A DNA stretch of 64,000 nt from Welwitschia mirabilis. Lineage: Eukaryota; Gnetophyta; Gnetopsida; Welwitschiales. Positions 39,152-50,140 of this stretch are shown piece after piece. Numbering within the stretch: the stretch's first letter is position 1; the number at the start of each line of letters is the position of its first letter. Both the position numbers and the translations under genes were made by a program. The stretch lies in NCBI GenBank assembly GCA_051453625.1, contig JBOZIK010000001.1:149826135-149890134 (forward strand). The letters run 5' to 3'. The notes under the pieces are model-generated. The model was given only the letters and a program-made list of their open reading frames with translations. It was not told where the DNA came from and ran no database searches.

Positions 39152-39599
39152 TAGATTCCACTTTAATGTCATTAAGTTAAGTTATCGAAAAAAGGCTCTC
39201 AGACTGTGTCTTGATAAGAACCAAGTAGGAGCAGAGGAATTCAAAGAAGTGAATCAGGATTTCGAGGTTTTAATAGATGAGCTGGGATGATTTCTGATTT
39301 AGAACTAGCATGGCAACCTCTTTCATAATTGTAGGGGATACTAACCCTTTTTTCCTCTAGTTTTGAATAGAGCTATCATAGCTTTTACTCATTCTATCTT
39401 ACATTTAATATTTTAGGGCATTTTCACCGTTAATTTTTCTTTATATCCAATAGGCTCACATGAATTTTGTAGGATAGTATTTTGCCATTTGAATTTCTTG
39501 TACTCCTCAGTATAGGGTAGTTTCGTCCCCTTTGTAATTATTTTCATTTAATATAATATTTTATTTTTTCAAAAAATCTAAAAATGAAAAAAAGAAATG

Positions 39600-40300
39600 T
39601 AATAAAGAAAGATGACAAATAAGGAGTTATAGTAATGAAATATTATATGTTTGAGTCTTTTCATATCATTTGGTAATTAAATGAAATATTTATGTATTAT
39701 TAAATGACCTATATTATTTTACTTTTTCTTTACTTCAACAAGTCTTTTATAGCTACCTATGTTCTATTACTTAGAATTAAAAAACACATACTACTTAAAA
39801 TTTGAAGGCCTTATCACATGATTGACATGGCATGCACTTGTATCTTAAAAATAAAAATGTGACATAAACTTCTAACATTTTAACTTAAATCATTAATAAT
39901 CCTAAATATGCATATAAAAAACATATTATAAAATATTACATGCCAATATCTATATTGAGATAAAAATTAAGAAGTGATGTACTACTTAAAGAATAAATTG
40001 AGCCAATAATAAACTACTTGAACTACTTCTACTTATATGTTAAAGAAATTATCTATGGCATCAGGAATAAAGATAATTAATTATGCAACTACAAACCATG
40101 GTTATACTAAACTTTAACCATGCTAAATAGTTGAATAATATAAACATCTATAAAGCTATCAAAGAGAAAGAAGAAAAACTTTTTAAATTTATTTTAAATA
40201 TTTAAAAACTTAAATATAGTTATGCTTAAAAATTTTTGGTTGAAATAATTTTTCAAGTTTCAAACAAATAAAAGGTAGATTACAATACAAATCAATGGAG
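39600..40300. other. AT-rich sequence between two LINEs
   Basis: No gene, motif or repeat boundary was recognised. Confidence 0.5.
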
Positions 40301-42550
40301 ACCACAAAATGAAATGAGAACTCCAAACAAAGAGATCTAAATAAAAAGAAGGGAAATCACATAGACATTGTAGGTTGATTCTATGAATAATAAGATGCTT
40401 ATAAGAGAAAGGAAATAAGTTGAACTTGCTATTCTACCTTTCTTCTAGAGATTTCATAGTTTAAATAATGTTTTACAGTGAAATGAAAACCATTTCCACT
40501 ATTACAAGACATTACTAGAATTATCAAGACTAATAAGAGCTAAGACTGTATATATGTGATACCTTCCTAGAGAGAAACTAGTCGATTCCCAAGTAGAACA
40601 AGCTATCCAACATGACTAGAAGGTGTAAACAAGACATTTTTCTCTGCAGCAATGAGAAAAGAGTAGCATATAACCTATAAAACGGGAAAGTCTACTACAA
40701 AGAAAAATCTCATTATGGAGAGGTAACCAACCAAAGATACAAGATTTATGACAAGATGAAAGCCTTTAATTATAGGGGGTGTACTCTTTCATGAATCCTT
40801 TGATAGTATAATGTGTTAAATTTTATTCATGTGCATCAATATTAGAATATTTTCAAACCATAAATTCTTCATGAAACAAGAATGCATGTGCCTATACTTG
40901 TAACCATTCTTTGAAGTCTGAAGGTCATAATCACTTTGAGTAATTTGAAAGATATGAAGAGAAGTAAGCTAAGAAAATAAACGGTAATAAGTTATTTTAT
41001 CAGTAGAAATATTAAATCTTTATTTGGATTGAGACAAATTGATTCTAGTGCTAAAATAATGACACTAAATATCTTTAATATCCCTAATCCCTTTCTAATA
41101 GGGGGAAAAAAAGTAGAAGAATCATTTTTCTCTTCTAGAATAACTTTTTGATTACTTAACTAAATTGCACCACCAAAGAGAAGTATTCTAATGAATAACA
41201 TTTTTAGAAGATTGAAATAAACACCTAGTAGTAAGCTAATAATTCTAGGTAGCTTTAAAAATCTAGAATAATTTAGTTTAATGAAAGCTAGGATGAGAAA
41301 TATTTGTCAATAGGAAAAGAATAGCCAAACTTTTCTGTCAAGAGGAACATTAGATTTAATATAATTTTTCATAAGAACCTTATAACATACATCTCCCTTA
41401 CTAGCCTTAATTATACTAGATAGTAAGGATTTTTCCTTAATAAAAGATGTTCTTCATGTATGAGCCTATTAGGTCTTTAAGATAAGCATGTATATCCCAT
41501 GCAACTTTGATAAATCCTTTTTGATGAGAATCTTTAGAATGCTAGAGAAAATGTCTTAAAATTCTAATGAGATTATTGCAAGAGGATTTATAGAGATCTA
41601 GAAATGTGGAATAGGACACAAGAGTGGTAGCAAAGACTCTACAAGAAGTAATAGTATTTCTAGCAAAATATAGATCTTTAGAGAGCTAATTGTGATTCTT
41701 TTAATAAATTATCTTAATAACCCATGGCCTTGGCTACATAAGAGAGATACTAAAGGCATAGCATAGAACTTGGAAAACTCATCTGAAATGATGTTATGAT
41801 CCAAATAAGCTTGGTAATAATTGATTGTCCTAAAGTAAAAATAAGAAGATTTATCACAATTAATGCTAGAGCTAGAAGCTTGAAAATAGATCTCTATGCA
41901 CTAAAGTAAGAAATCAATATTGAAGGGAGTATTTCAATCTAAGAAGAAAAAGTCATAAGTATAGGAAGCATTTCAGAACTAACCACAATGATTAGAAAGG
42001 CAAAGACCATGAAGAAAAACTACAATCAAGTAGGACGTAATGAGATGAGTTAGAGCATCTGCAATAATGATAAAAAAATAAAGAGTCAAAGAGAACCATT
42101 AAGAAATTAACATCTTTAATTATAAGGAAGTAAAGGTAGATCCATGCATATAGACCTAAGTATAGAAATCTAAGAGAAGCATCTTAATGTGTTGAAGAAA
42201 GCCTTGTTTGAAGTGAATTTGTTAGAGCATCATTAAAATAAAAAGATCCAATGGGAGGTAAGACTAGTGGGACAATCATCCTTAATTCAGGAGGTTAGGG
42301 ATTTTAACTTTTTAATGACTTGTTTAACATATCATGAGGCCATAAGTATAATAAATGTAAACTTTTTCATTAAAAAAAATCTTATATTAATTATTCTCAT
42401 AAAGCCATGTTTTTGGGCTTTGTGATCAAAGTAGCTACAGAATGTTACACATAAATAATAACTAATCTTACATAACGCATTATACAAACTATCATGAAAT
42501 ATTTGAGAAAGGATGATTAGCATTTCTAAACTCATTATTAAATTTGAAAA
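40300..42550 (-). mobile_element. Third LINE, minus strand, RT and C-terminal parts, inactive
   Basis: On the minus strand, about 42217-41995 reads HFKQGFLQHIKM, VYMHGSTFTS and YFFIIIADALTHLI, matching LINE RT ('GSPSPFF...SPYLFIIxADALSRLI'). Then comes YTYDFFFLDxNTPFNIDFLL (41963-41905), where YADD should be, then INCDKSSYFYFR. About 41620-41440 has LDLYKSSCNN and HSKDSHQKGFIKVAWDI, the region after RT. About 40760-40550 has a zinc-knuckle-like HCCREKCLV...SCWIACSTW. Stops are frequent. Upstream sequence to 43300, which contains a gap, may hold the endonuclease. It differs from copies 1 and 2, so it is a separate family. Confidence 0.65.
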
Positions 42551-42804
42551 TTAGGAAAGCAATTAGCTCTACTGTTTATCAAAGTATCTAAAACTAGCAA
42601 ATAAATGTATGCTTTAATTATCTTTAGTCAAGTTATAAAACTTCATAAGATTAGGAAAAACATCACTAAACACAATCTATAAATCCAAATGAAAACTAAT
42701 ACAATTGTATTCAAAACAATGTTTTAGGGGGAAAATCAGTTTGCACATCCATAAAAGTAATGATATTAAAAGTGAAATGGCTAAAGAAATCATTTTACTA
42801 GCTT

Positions 42805-43252
42805 NNNNNNNNNNNNNNNNNNNNNNNNNNNNNNNNNNNNNNNNNNNNNNNNNNNNNNNNNNNNNNNNNNNNNNNNNNNNNNNNNNNNNNNNNNNNNNNN
42901 NNNNNNNNNNNNNNNNNNNNNNNNNNNNNNNNNNNNNNNNNNNNNNNNNNNNNNNNNNNNNNNNNNNNNNNNNNNNNNNNNNNNNNNNNNNNNNNNNNNN
43001 NNNNNNNNNNNNNNNNNNNNNNNNNNNNNNNNNNNNNNNNNNNNNNNNNNNNNNNNNNNNNNNNNNNNNNNNNNNNNNNNNNNNNNNNNNNNNNNNNNNN
43101 NNNNNNNNNNNNNNNNNNNNNNNNNNNNNNNNNNNNNNNNNNNNNNNNNNNNNNNNNNNNNNNNNNNNNNNNNNNNNNNNNNNNNNNNNNNNNNNNNNNN
43201 NNNNNNNNNNNNNNNNNNNNNNNNNNNNNNNNNNNNNNNNNNNNNNNNNNNN
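42805..43252. other. Assembly gap (448 N)
   Basis: Run of N; the flanks show no duplication. Open frames reported across it consist mostly of unknown residues and mean nothing. Confidence 0.99.
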
Positions 43253-43654
43253 AGCAAGAACCATATTTTAAAAGTTATTTTCAAAAAGGTACTTTGGTGA
43301 TAACAGAGAAATCATATACAGTAAAGAAAAATGTCTTTAAGGAAATGTCCTTCAAGTAAATAGAATAACCATGTTGACGTACCCATAAATCAAATAATAA
43401 AAGTATATTATCTTTTTAAAATAAATTTGTTATGATTATAATATATTGTCAATCAAATGGCAGTCCAACTAGTGGAACATTTATCTTGACCACAATTAAA
43501 TTATTAATTTAAGCCATTGTTGTCGTTGTACTAAAAGGGAAATATGGTCTCTAACATTTTCAAGATGAACATCCCTATCACATATTTTGATTCCAAGTAT
43601 TGTGGTGGCTATATTCATGGAAACATGATCATAAAAAGTTTTCAGTTAGATTTC

Positions 43655-43945
43655 CCCATAAGTTATTCAAGATCCTAAGTATTCTAATGAGATCTTTAAA
43701 AATGACAATGCTTTTAAAATGATAAAGAATTCAAGCCGTGAATAATTAAAAAAATTGACTAAACTAATTAAACTTGAGTAGCCTATAAGATATTTAAGTT
43801 TTCAGAAAGACGCTCCTATAAGATATTCAAGACACTGAGTATCGTAATGAGATTTTTGAAAATAACAATAATTTTAAAATAATAAAGAATTATAAATATG
43901 AATAATAAATAAAATTGACTAAATTAAGTAAACTTGACTAACTTG
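43655..43945. repeat. Degenerate tandem duplication (about 150 bp unit, two copies)
   Basis: TATTCAAGATCCTAAGTATT...AAAATTGACTAAAC (from 43667) recurs as TATTCAAGACACTGAGTATC...AAAATTGACTAAAT (from 43822). It lies just beyond the 3' side of the UGT gene. No coding potential. Confidence 0.7.
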
Positions 43946-44149
43946 CTAAATAAACTTGGCTAAGCTACTTCTATAAAATTGAATATATAGATTTATTGAA
44001 TTATTAAGTTGAAAGACATTTCTAAAATTAACTCTGGACCTCACTCCTACATTAAAAAGCAGATCGACTTGCATGGATTCATAAGGCTTTGGAGCATCAC
44101 TCGGAGAAAAGAAAAGCAAGGCGTCTTTAGAGTATGAAGACTTTGGCTC

Positions 44150-44155
44150 TTTATT
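44150..44155 (-). terminator. Possible polyadenylation signal of the UGT gene
   Basis: AATAAA on the minus strand, about 12 bases past the stop codon. It is close to the stop for a plant 3' UTR, so a further site downstream is also likely. Confidence 0.3.
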
Positions 44156-44167
44156 ATAATAAAAAAA

Positions 44168-45658
44168 TCAACAGTCGCCGGCTTTATCAGTTGCCTTGCG
44201 GTCGTGAGAGGCCGAAGCAAAATCGGCAACCTGCTCCAGAAACATCTGCGTATTCCTCCGTGACGAGGCCTCCTCCTCAAACGCTGCTCTGTTCCTTTCA
44301 CTCAGCCACCGCGCCTTTTCTCGCATTGACGCCCCGTCCTCTCCCTCCAAAAGCAAACGCAGGCACCGCACCAGCTCATCTTTTCTAAAAATTCCACTAA
44401 CCGACTCTCTCCCCGGACGGACCCCTGTGCACCACACCTTCGAAATGAACGCTGAGTTTGTCGTTTGATCACTCCAAGTGGGCACGCACAGCATGGGAAC
44501 GCCCGCGGCCACTCCCTCCATCGTTGAGTTCCAACCGCAGTGACTCACAAACGCACCCACAGCCTCATGACGCAGAACCTTCGTCTGGGCACACCACGAA
44601 ACCAACATCCCTTTCCCCTGCGTTTCCTCCAAGAAACCTCTCGGAAACCCTTTTTCCTCAGCGTCTTCCGCTTCCGGAGAGGTCGGAGGAATGACCCACA
44701 GAAACGGATTCCGGCACTCTCGGAGCGCCAGAGCCACTTCTTGAACCTGCTCCTTCGACACCAAGCCCATACTCCCAAACGACACATACACGACGCTTTT
44801 TGGCTTCATCGAATCAAGCCAATGGCTGCACTCTGCGGCCCTCCACATGTCTGCTGCGGAGTCGCCGTGCTCCGGCGGAACCAGCGGGCCCATGAGTAGA
44901 AACGGTGCGGGCAGAACGTTTCTCAGCCGTTGGATCTCCTCAACCTCTAGATCGTCGAATGAGGGGCTGATGAACAATCGGATGTCGTACTGACCTATGA
45001 CTGAGAGCTGCTGCATGAACCACTGTAGCAACATGTCGGTGCGATCCGAAGGCTGAAGGAACGATGGCAGATCGTTGGAATCAAAACCGGCGTTGTCCCT
45101 CAACGCCGCGTCTATTAGTGGGGCCGCGGCGTTGTCATCGGCCGGCCGCTGGGCTCCGCTGGTGTAGGCATGGAGGTACAAGGAGAGCACGGCGGAGGAT
45201 TGAGTCCAGAGAAAGGCACACGCGGTGCCAAGCTTGACGGCTACTGGCGGAACCCAGTAAAGGAATGAGTCATAGGCCACGCATGTGACACGTGGACCGT
45301 CGGTGTTGAGCCTGTGGATGAGTTGCTCTAAAGAGCGGTTGCCCTCGTTGCAGAGGCTTTTGTTGACGGCGTCGAAGTCGGTCCAGTCGGTGAAATTGGA
45401 CGGAAGTCCGTCGGAAAAAGACTCTAGTCGGAGTGCTACGGCTCCGACGGCAATGTCACGGAGTCCTTGGAGTCCCTTGGCTTTCATTATTTGACTGCGA
45501 GCCTTTTCTGTAGTGACAAACGTCACTGCGGTTCCTTTGCCGGCGGCCGCCAGCCTAACAGCAAAGTGGAAAATAGGGTTTATGTGACCTTGTGCCGGGT
45601 ACGCCACAACCAGCACATGGCCTCCTTTTGTGCAACCTTCGGCGTCCGTCAAAGCCAT
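44168..45658 (-). CDS. Family 1 UDP-glycosyltransferase, intact, single exon
   Basis: A 496-residue protein with the full architecture of plant family 1 glycosyltransferases, which move sugar from UDP-sugar to small acceptors in the cytosol. The N-terminal half binds the acceptor: PAQGHINP carries the catalytic His25, and Asp130 (VAYDSFLYW) is the likely partner. The C-terminal half binds the donor: WLDSMKPKSVVYVSFGS at 280-296 and a complete 44-residue PSPG box at 355-398, from WCAQ through HCGWNS to DQ. Trp22, Asp43 and Gln44 of the box favour UDP-glucose. No signal peptide. The N-terminal motifs and WLDSxxPxSVVYVSFGS resemble the UGT74/75/84 clade (auxin, salicylate, benzoate or phenolic esters), but the acceptor cannot be told. 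The start has G at -3 and +4. It is GC-rich, unlike its surroundings, and shows no decay. Confidence 0.96.
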   Translation of the reverse strand: MALTDAEGCTKGGHVLVVAYPAQGHINPIFHFAVRLAAAGKGTAVTFVTTEKARSQIMKAKGLQGLRDIAVGAVALRLESFSDGLPSNFTDWTDFDAVNKSLCNEGNRSLEQLIHRLNTDGPRVTCVAYDSFLYWVPPVAVKLGTACAFLWTQSSAVLSLYLHAYTSGAQRPADDNAAAPLIDAALRDNAGFDSNDLPSFLQPSDRTDMLLQWFMQQLSVIGQYDIRLFISPSFDDLEVEEIQRLRNVLPAPFLLMGPLVPPEHGDSAADMWRAAECSHWLDSMKPKSVVYVSFGSMGLVSKEQVQEVALALRECRNPFLWVIPPTSPEAEDAEEKGFPRGFLEETQGKGMLVSWCAQTKVLRHEAVGAFVSHCGWNSTMEGVAAGVPMLCVPTWSDQTTNSAFISKVWCTGVRPGRESVSGIFRKDELVRCLRLLLEGEDGASMREKARWLSERNRAAFEEEASSRRNTQMFLEQVADFASASHDRKATDKAGDC

Positions 45659-45757
45659 GACTACTGCTGCTGATTGCTTCAGAGGATGCGGAGGGGAACG
45701 CGAGTCCAGGGTCAGATTTGCTTATCACGAAATATCCCTTGGGAAATACAATATTAA

Positions 45758-45763
45758 TTTATA
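45758..45763 (-). promoter_or_regulatory. TATA box candidate for the UGT gene
   Basis: TATAAA on the minus strand (within ACATATAAATTAAT), about 100 bases upstream of the start codon. That would give a 5' UTR of roughly 60-70 bases. No upstream ATG lies between it and the start in the same frame. Confidence 0.45.
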
Positions 45764-45914
45764 TGTTGTCAATGTTAACGATGCGTTACGCCATACGAAA
45801 CAATGTTCACTTGGGACCACCATTTTCCCTCTTTTATCTTGAACACAACGAGATAGATATTAAAGAAATATGTTACATGGTATAATCGTAGGGCCACACC
45901 ATCAGGGGCGCCGG

Positions 45915-45929
45915 TTTTAGGGTTTAGGA
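45915..45929 (-). promoter_or_regulatory. Telo-box motif upstream of the UGT gene
   Basis: TCCTAAACCCTAAAA on the minus strand contains AAACCCTAA, the plant telo-box found in many promoters. It lies about 260 bases upstream of the UGT start. A single motif can be chance. Confidence 0.35.
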
Positions 45930-46088
45930 TTGTCCAGGTCGTGGTGAGGACACAAAGCCGGTGTGGATTTAACAAGTTGCCAAAATCAGACATAGGATGG
46001 CCTCTAGTAAATCAACAATGTAGGATGGGGAAACCATTGTCGCTTCTATGGTGTCTTATTGCTATTTAGGTTAGTTTTACCAATAGAA

Positions 46089-46533
46089 TAGTTACTAGCT
46101 TAGATATTTTATTTATATATATATATATTCCACCTTTTGGACGAGGGTATAAATATTAACGTGAATATATTTGCCAAAACATTAGTATTCATAAGAAACT
46201 AATTTCACTTTACTTTTTACCTAAATTCAACATTGACTTTTGACTTTTAATCAACATTGACCATTGACTAAAACTCAATGCATCGTTCTCGACCAAAATC
46301 TCATTGAATTTAGGTCAGAAGTAGAGGAAAATTTTGGCCGAGAACGATGCATTGAGTTTTGGTCAATGATCAATGTTGACCAAAAGTCAAAAATCAACGT
46401 TGAATTTAGGTAAAAAGTAAAGTTGAAGTAGTTTCTTATGAAAACTAATGTTTCGACAAATATATTAAGGTTAATGCTTGTAATATCATCCAAAAGGCGG
46501 AAGAAATTGATATATATAAGCTAGTCGTCACTA
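46089..46533. mobile_element. Foldback MITE-like element with about 200-bp inverted arms
   Basis: The arms are 46089-46299 and 46331-46533, separated by a 31-base loop. The left arm and the complement of the right arm match nearly base for base over long blocks, for example CTTTACTTTTTACCTAAATT and AAAACTCAATGCATCGTTCT. Outer ends are TAGTTACTAGCTTA and, complemented, TAGTGACGACTAGCTTA. There is no coding capacity. A TA flanks both ends, but a longer target duplication is not evident, so the superfamily is open. It is 431 bp upstream of the UGT start codon, on its promoter side. Confidence 0.9.
46233..46390. promoter_or_regulatory. Cluster of seven W-box cores (TTGACY) inside the foldback element
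   Basis: TTGACT at 46233, 46240 and 46264; TTGACC at 46257 and 46376; complements GGTCAA at 46361 and AGTCAA at 46385. W-boxes are the binding sites of WRKY transcription factors. The high density partly reflects the mirror arms and the ATTGAC-rich sequence. Whether they act on the UGT is inference. Confidence 0.6.
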
Positions 46534-46629
46534 GCCACTGATTAGTAATAGTTGTAAGTTCAATATTCATTATGTCTCTTATAGAATCAATTTCATTACT
46601 CATATTTTCTTTAATTAAAAATGTAGTAA

Positions 46630-47361
46630 ATGACATATCTTACTCATTACTTGTATTCATTTTTTAAACATGCTATTGAAACATATAATCTTTTGTTAAA
46701 AAGAAATGCATATTAATTTAGGTAAATATGCTATTTAAACATATAATCCTTTATAAAACACATGCTTATAGAAATATCTTACTCATTATTTATAATTTTT
46801 TAACATGATATAAAGTAAACATTTTATTTAGATATAGATAAAATTAAATTTGTTTTAATAAAGGTAATAAAATTAAAATAAGCACATAGCTAAAGATGAA
46901 TTAATAGTATTTCACTGATAGAAATAGTTTCTTTTTTATTACTTGATACAAATGTGTACTATACATGAACTGGCAAAATATTATAATAACAATGAATTCT
47001 ATACTTCTAGGCTTACTAAACATTGCTCCTCCTTTATCCACTTCTCAAAGTTAGAACCCTTGGATAATATTCTATGTCTTTTTTTAGAGAATGGATGTAA
47101 TATCTTCATTGATTCTATGGACTTTACTTGAGAAAGAGTCACAAAAGTTAGTCTTAGTAATTCCTTGGTACTAATGTCTAAGCATGCTATACTGAGTGTC
47201 AACCCTTACGATTTATGAATTGTTAATGCTCATGTGAGTTTGAGAGGTAGCTATTTTGTTTGATCTCTAGAGAATGGTATAAGGGAACTATATTTGGACT
47301 TAATCCATTGAAAGAAACTCTAGTATAAGTATCAAAGTCAACCATGACATAGGTTGGAAGA
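46630..47361 (-). pseudogene. Truncated Helitron end: C-terminus of PIF1-like helicase
   Basis: 46722-47361 aligns with 50241-50735 of the larger Helitron at roughly 85 percent by eye. The minus-strand trace keeps the last helicase motif as LLRLTFVTLSQVKSIESM, followed by LSKGSNFEKWIKEEQ. A degenerate direct repeat of about 135 bp (46633 and 46768) occupies the 3' tail. The copy stops at 47361, exactly where an LTR begins. Confidence 0.7.
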
Positions 47362-48832
47362 TGTTGCAGTGCAAATTTATGCAATCCTGAAGCTCTTTAG
47401 GTAAACTTGTATATCATATAACTTGTAGAAAAACACACGCTAGTATAAACGAGAGTTCACTTGAATGTCGTAATCCCAATGAAGGCACTAGACTCAGAGT
47501 TAGAGAATTGATTTCCAAAGGTAGCTTTGGTATTTTATATTTTACTTAACTGAAAAGAAATAGTAAAGTAAATGCAATGCGAAATGAAGATGAAATGAAA
47601 GTAAATGGAAATAGAAATGAGATAAGATTCTACTTAGATCCTAATCCTTCTATCACAAGGACTAGCTTTTAGCCTTTCTGTTACAAAGAGTATCTTTTCT
47701 ATAATTTATATCAACCAAGAAGAGTATTTAACTAGTTCTTAACTAACATAAACTATCAGATCTACCAAGTAGAATATGAAATGCAATATGGAATGAAATG
47801 GAAATGTAATGCAAACCTACTAGTCAAGATCAGCCTTAACAAAGGTTGCCCTCATAATCTAAATAAATCATAGAGTTATCACTTAACTATGACCAACTTA
47901 AAGCATAAGGGACATTTACAAAATTAGAATGACAGAGTATTTATATTAATGAAAAGAACATTACATTCACTTACAATAGAATAATAGCTCCTCAATGGAA
48001 GAGACATAGCCTAAAACCAAGAAAACCCTCTTTCTGTAGCTATTGGATGGACCTCCTATCTTGAAGCTTCCATCACAGGCATATCAAATATAAAAGATGG
48101 TTGGAATTAAAGGAGGGAAGGGGTATTTATAGTTTTACAATGAACCATAATCCTAAACATCTATTAAGGAAACCTTAGCTGCCCACATGGCCTGTTTGGC
48201 ATTCATTACAATGCAATTTACTGTCATAGTGTAAAAATAGTTGTTGTCTCGTCCATCGTCCACATGACAGTAGAGACGAAGCAATTTTCTTGCCTTGGGC
48301 TATGTGCCCATGTGATACCGTTAGCTCCATGGGTTACCTGTGCATGTTATCGAGGCAGTTGTACTATTAGTTGTCCACACGATAAAGGTGATGACACCTT
48401 GGACTATATGCCCATGTGTTATTATCAGTTGCATGAGTTGTCCTCACATTTGTCGTCCTTCCTATCATCTAGATGACTAGGGGGATGATGCCCTACCATC
48501 ATGTGCTACTGTCCAAGTGTTGTACGTGAGCTGTTCCTATGTAGTTGTCTTTATGAGCTATTGTCCCCTATGTCGTGGGGATGAAAGTTAGGATAACACT
48601 CTTCCCAAGCTTCTTTAGTAGCGTGAATTGATCTTCTTTACCTTTAATCCTCCTTCATTATTCTAAGTATTATATCATACCTGAAATGCCTCCAATTATG
48701 CCAAGAATTACATGTTTTTATGATCATCTTGTCGTCTCTCCATAATTAGCAGAATTGCATCTAAACCTATATAATGTCTTGCAAAAGTACTCCAAATACA
48801 CCATCAAATTTCTACAAATTGGCATTGCAACA
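47362..48832 (-). repeat. LTR of an unrelated retrotransposon (1.47 kb, minus orientation)
   Basis: The ends are inverted copies: TGTTGCAGTGCAAATTT at the left and, complemented, TGTTGCAATGCCAATTT at the right, which gives TG...CA. On the minus strand there is a TATAAATA box at 48124-48131 and a purine tract (AAGGGGCTA) just outside the right end. It is therefore a 3' LTR of an element that continues rightward. Flanking five bases (GAAGA and TAGCC) do not match, so it is not a simple solo LTR. The U3 part (48180-48600) is unusually CpG-rich for this window and holds a roughly 105-bp degenerate direct repeat (48298 and 48403). Confidence 0.7.
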
Positions 48833-50140
48833 TAGCCCCTTACTTAGCCTTGTCAGTCCCTAACAAAATAGGTGATCAACTAGATTTCGAGCTAATTTAA
48901 CTAAGATAATTATCAACTAAAGAAATAGAATTTGAGTTCTATTTATCATGCAGGAACAGATGACAATAAGCCATTAATACAATTACTACTATAGCTATAA
49001 TCCCCCTATTTAAACTCATTAAAATAGTATAAATAAATGTTATATATATAAATAAGTCAATGAATGATAGTTTCAAAAACTAATAATGTATAACATAATG
49101 CTGCAATTTATATGTAAGCCTAAGTAGTAATAATTTCAAAGAATAATTCATGAAAATTTCATCAATGTTTGCTACAAGGGCAAAGGACAGGAGTAATCAT
49201 GGCATTCTTTTTTCCCTTAAATGATTAGAAACATAGCTTTAAAAAATTAGTGAGTATGCTACCTGCTCCTACTAAATAAATTCCATAAAATGTATTCAAG
49301 TAACATGCTATCATGTCCAAACAACGCATTATAAGTATGTATCATCCAAGATTAAAATAATACTTAAAAAGATATATTTTTGCTATAATATTTTAGAAGA
49401 AAGCTCAAAAAGCTATCCTACCCCCCCCATAGGAAAAGCAAGATGTCTCAGATTTCATAAAGGAAAAAATGTAACTATCATTTTCAATGTCATGGGGATG
49501 ACAGAAGAGAAAACAATTTGTAAAATAAGTTGTTTAGACAAATTAGAAAATTTTTTGAAAAAATTTAATAGCAAGCAAGTATTTGAGATGTAGCAAAAAA
49601 AATGGAAGGAAAAAATGTGAAGAATTTATCTTAGAAACAAAATCATGGAGAAAGAAACTGACAAGATCATAATCATGCATAAAATATAGAAAGAGATACT
49701 CATAATTATTCCTTCAATGTGGTCTAAAATCAATGAGTGTTTGAAAATCTATAGGTGGATGAATGCAAAGTTACATAGCAAAACATTAGCCAAAAACAAA
49801 AAGATCACACTAATCAAGGGGAAAGAAATGCATTAATTGATAGTGCAGAAAAGAAAAATAGCCCTTATAAAGAAAAAACCTATGAGTGAAAATAAAAAGA
49901 CAACTAGAAAGCTACCAAATGATCAGGTTCTAATTATGATGTAGAAAAAGATATTGTAATAACTTTGAAAAATTCCAAACATAATAACTAAAGAAAAACA
50001 TAAAAAAGAAGATTTACTTACTTATCCAAAATTAATCCTTAGCCAAGTTCCTTGGAAGAAATTATAAAATCACCTGATAAGAATGCATGACATAATGAAA
50101 AAAATTCATAAAGTTCCACTTGAATGGGCAATGATTATGA
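48833..50140 (-). other. Internal non-coding region of the minus-strand retroelement
   Basis: A-rich sequence with no coding trace. The last part (49880-50140) matches 28481-28760, so the two regions come from the same repeat family. It ends at a 100-N gap. Confidence 0.5.

Larger units (their letters stand above)
33440..39590 (+). mobile_element. LINE (L1-type non-LTR retrotransposon), copy 1, inactive
   Basis: In order: endonuclease start (WNYGGLGSSYKKKTLRYLIS) near 33485; the endonuclease GDF motif (GDFNQCL) near 33853; RT start (MKNNKTLGLDNLPVELFKTY) at 34745; RT box NNHYTDNTMVM near 35420, where the catalytic YADD is lost; and a C-terminal zinc-knuckle region near 36960-37160. The end has the ACCTCTTTC and CCCCTTTGTAATTATTTTCATTTAATAT 3' tail seen in plant LINEs, near 39300-39560. 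Two gaps (36138-36831, 38403-39151) interrupt it. Many stops are present. It aligns throughout with LINE copy 2. Confidence 0.8.

Noticed and set aside
44458-44899. Open frames on the plus strand and in other frames across the UGT
   Set aside because: They overlap the UGT coding strand, have no domain sense, and are expected in a GC-rich gene.
45775-45993. 72-codon open stretch upstream of the UGT on the same strand
   Set aside because: No motif and not in a context that supports a separate gene; it lies in the promoter region.
48264-48476. 70-codon open stretch in the minus-oriented LTR
   Set aside because: It is within the U3 part of an LTR, has no motif and is explained by the locally higher GC content.
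47362-48832. Interpretation as a solo LTR
   Set aside because: The flanking five bases do not match, and a polypurine-like tract lies outside its right end, which suggests an internal region continues there.
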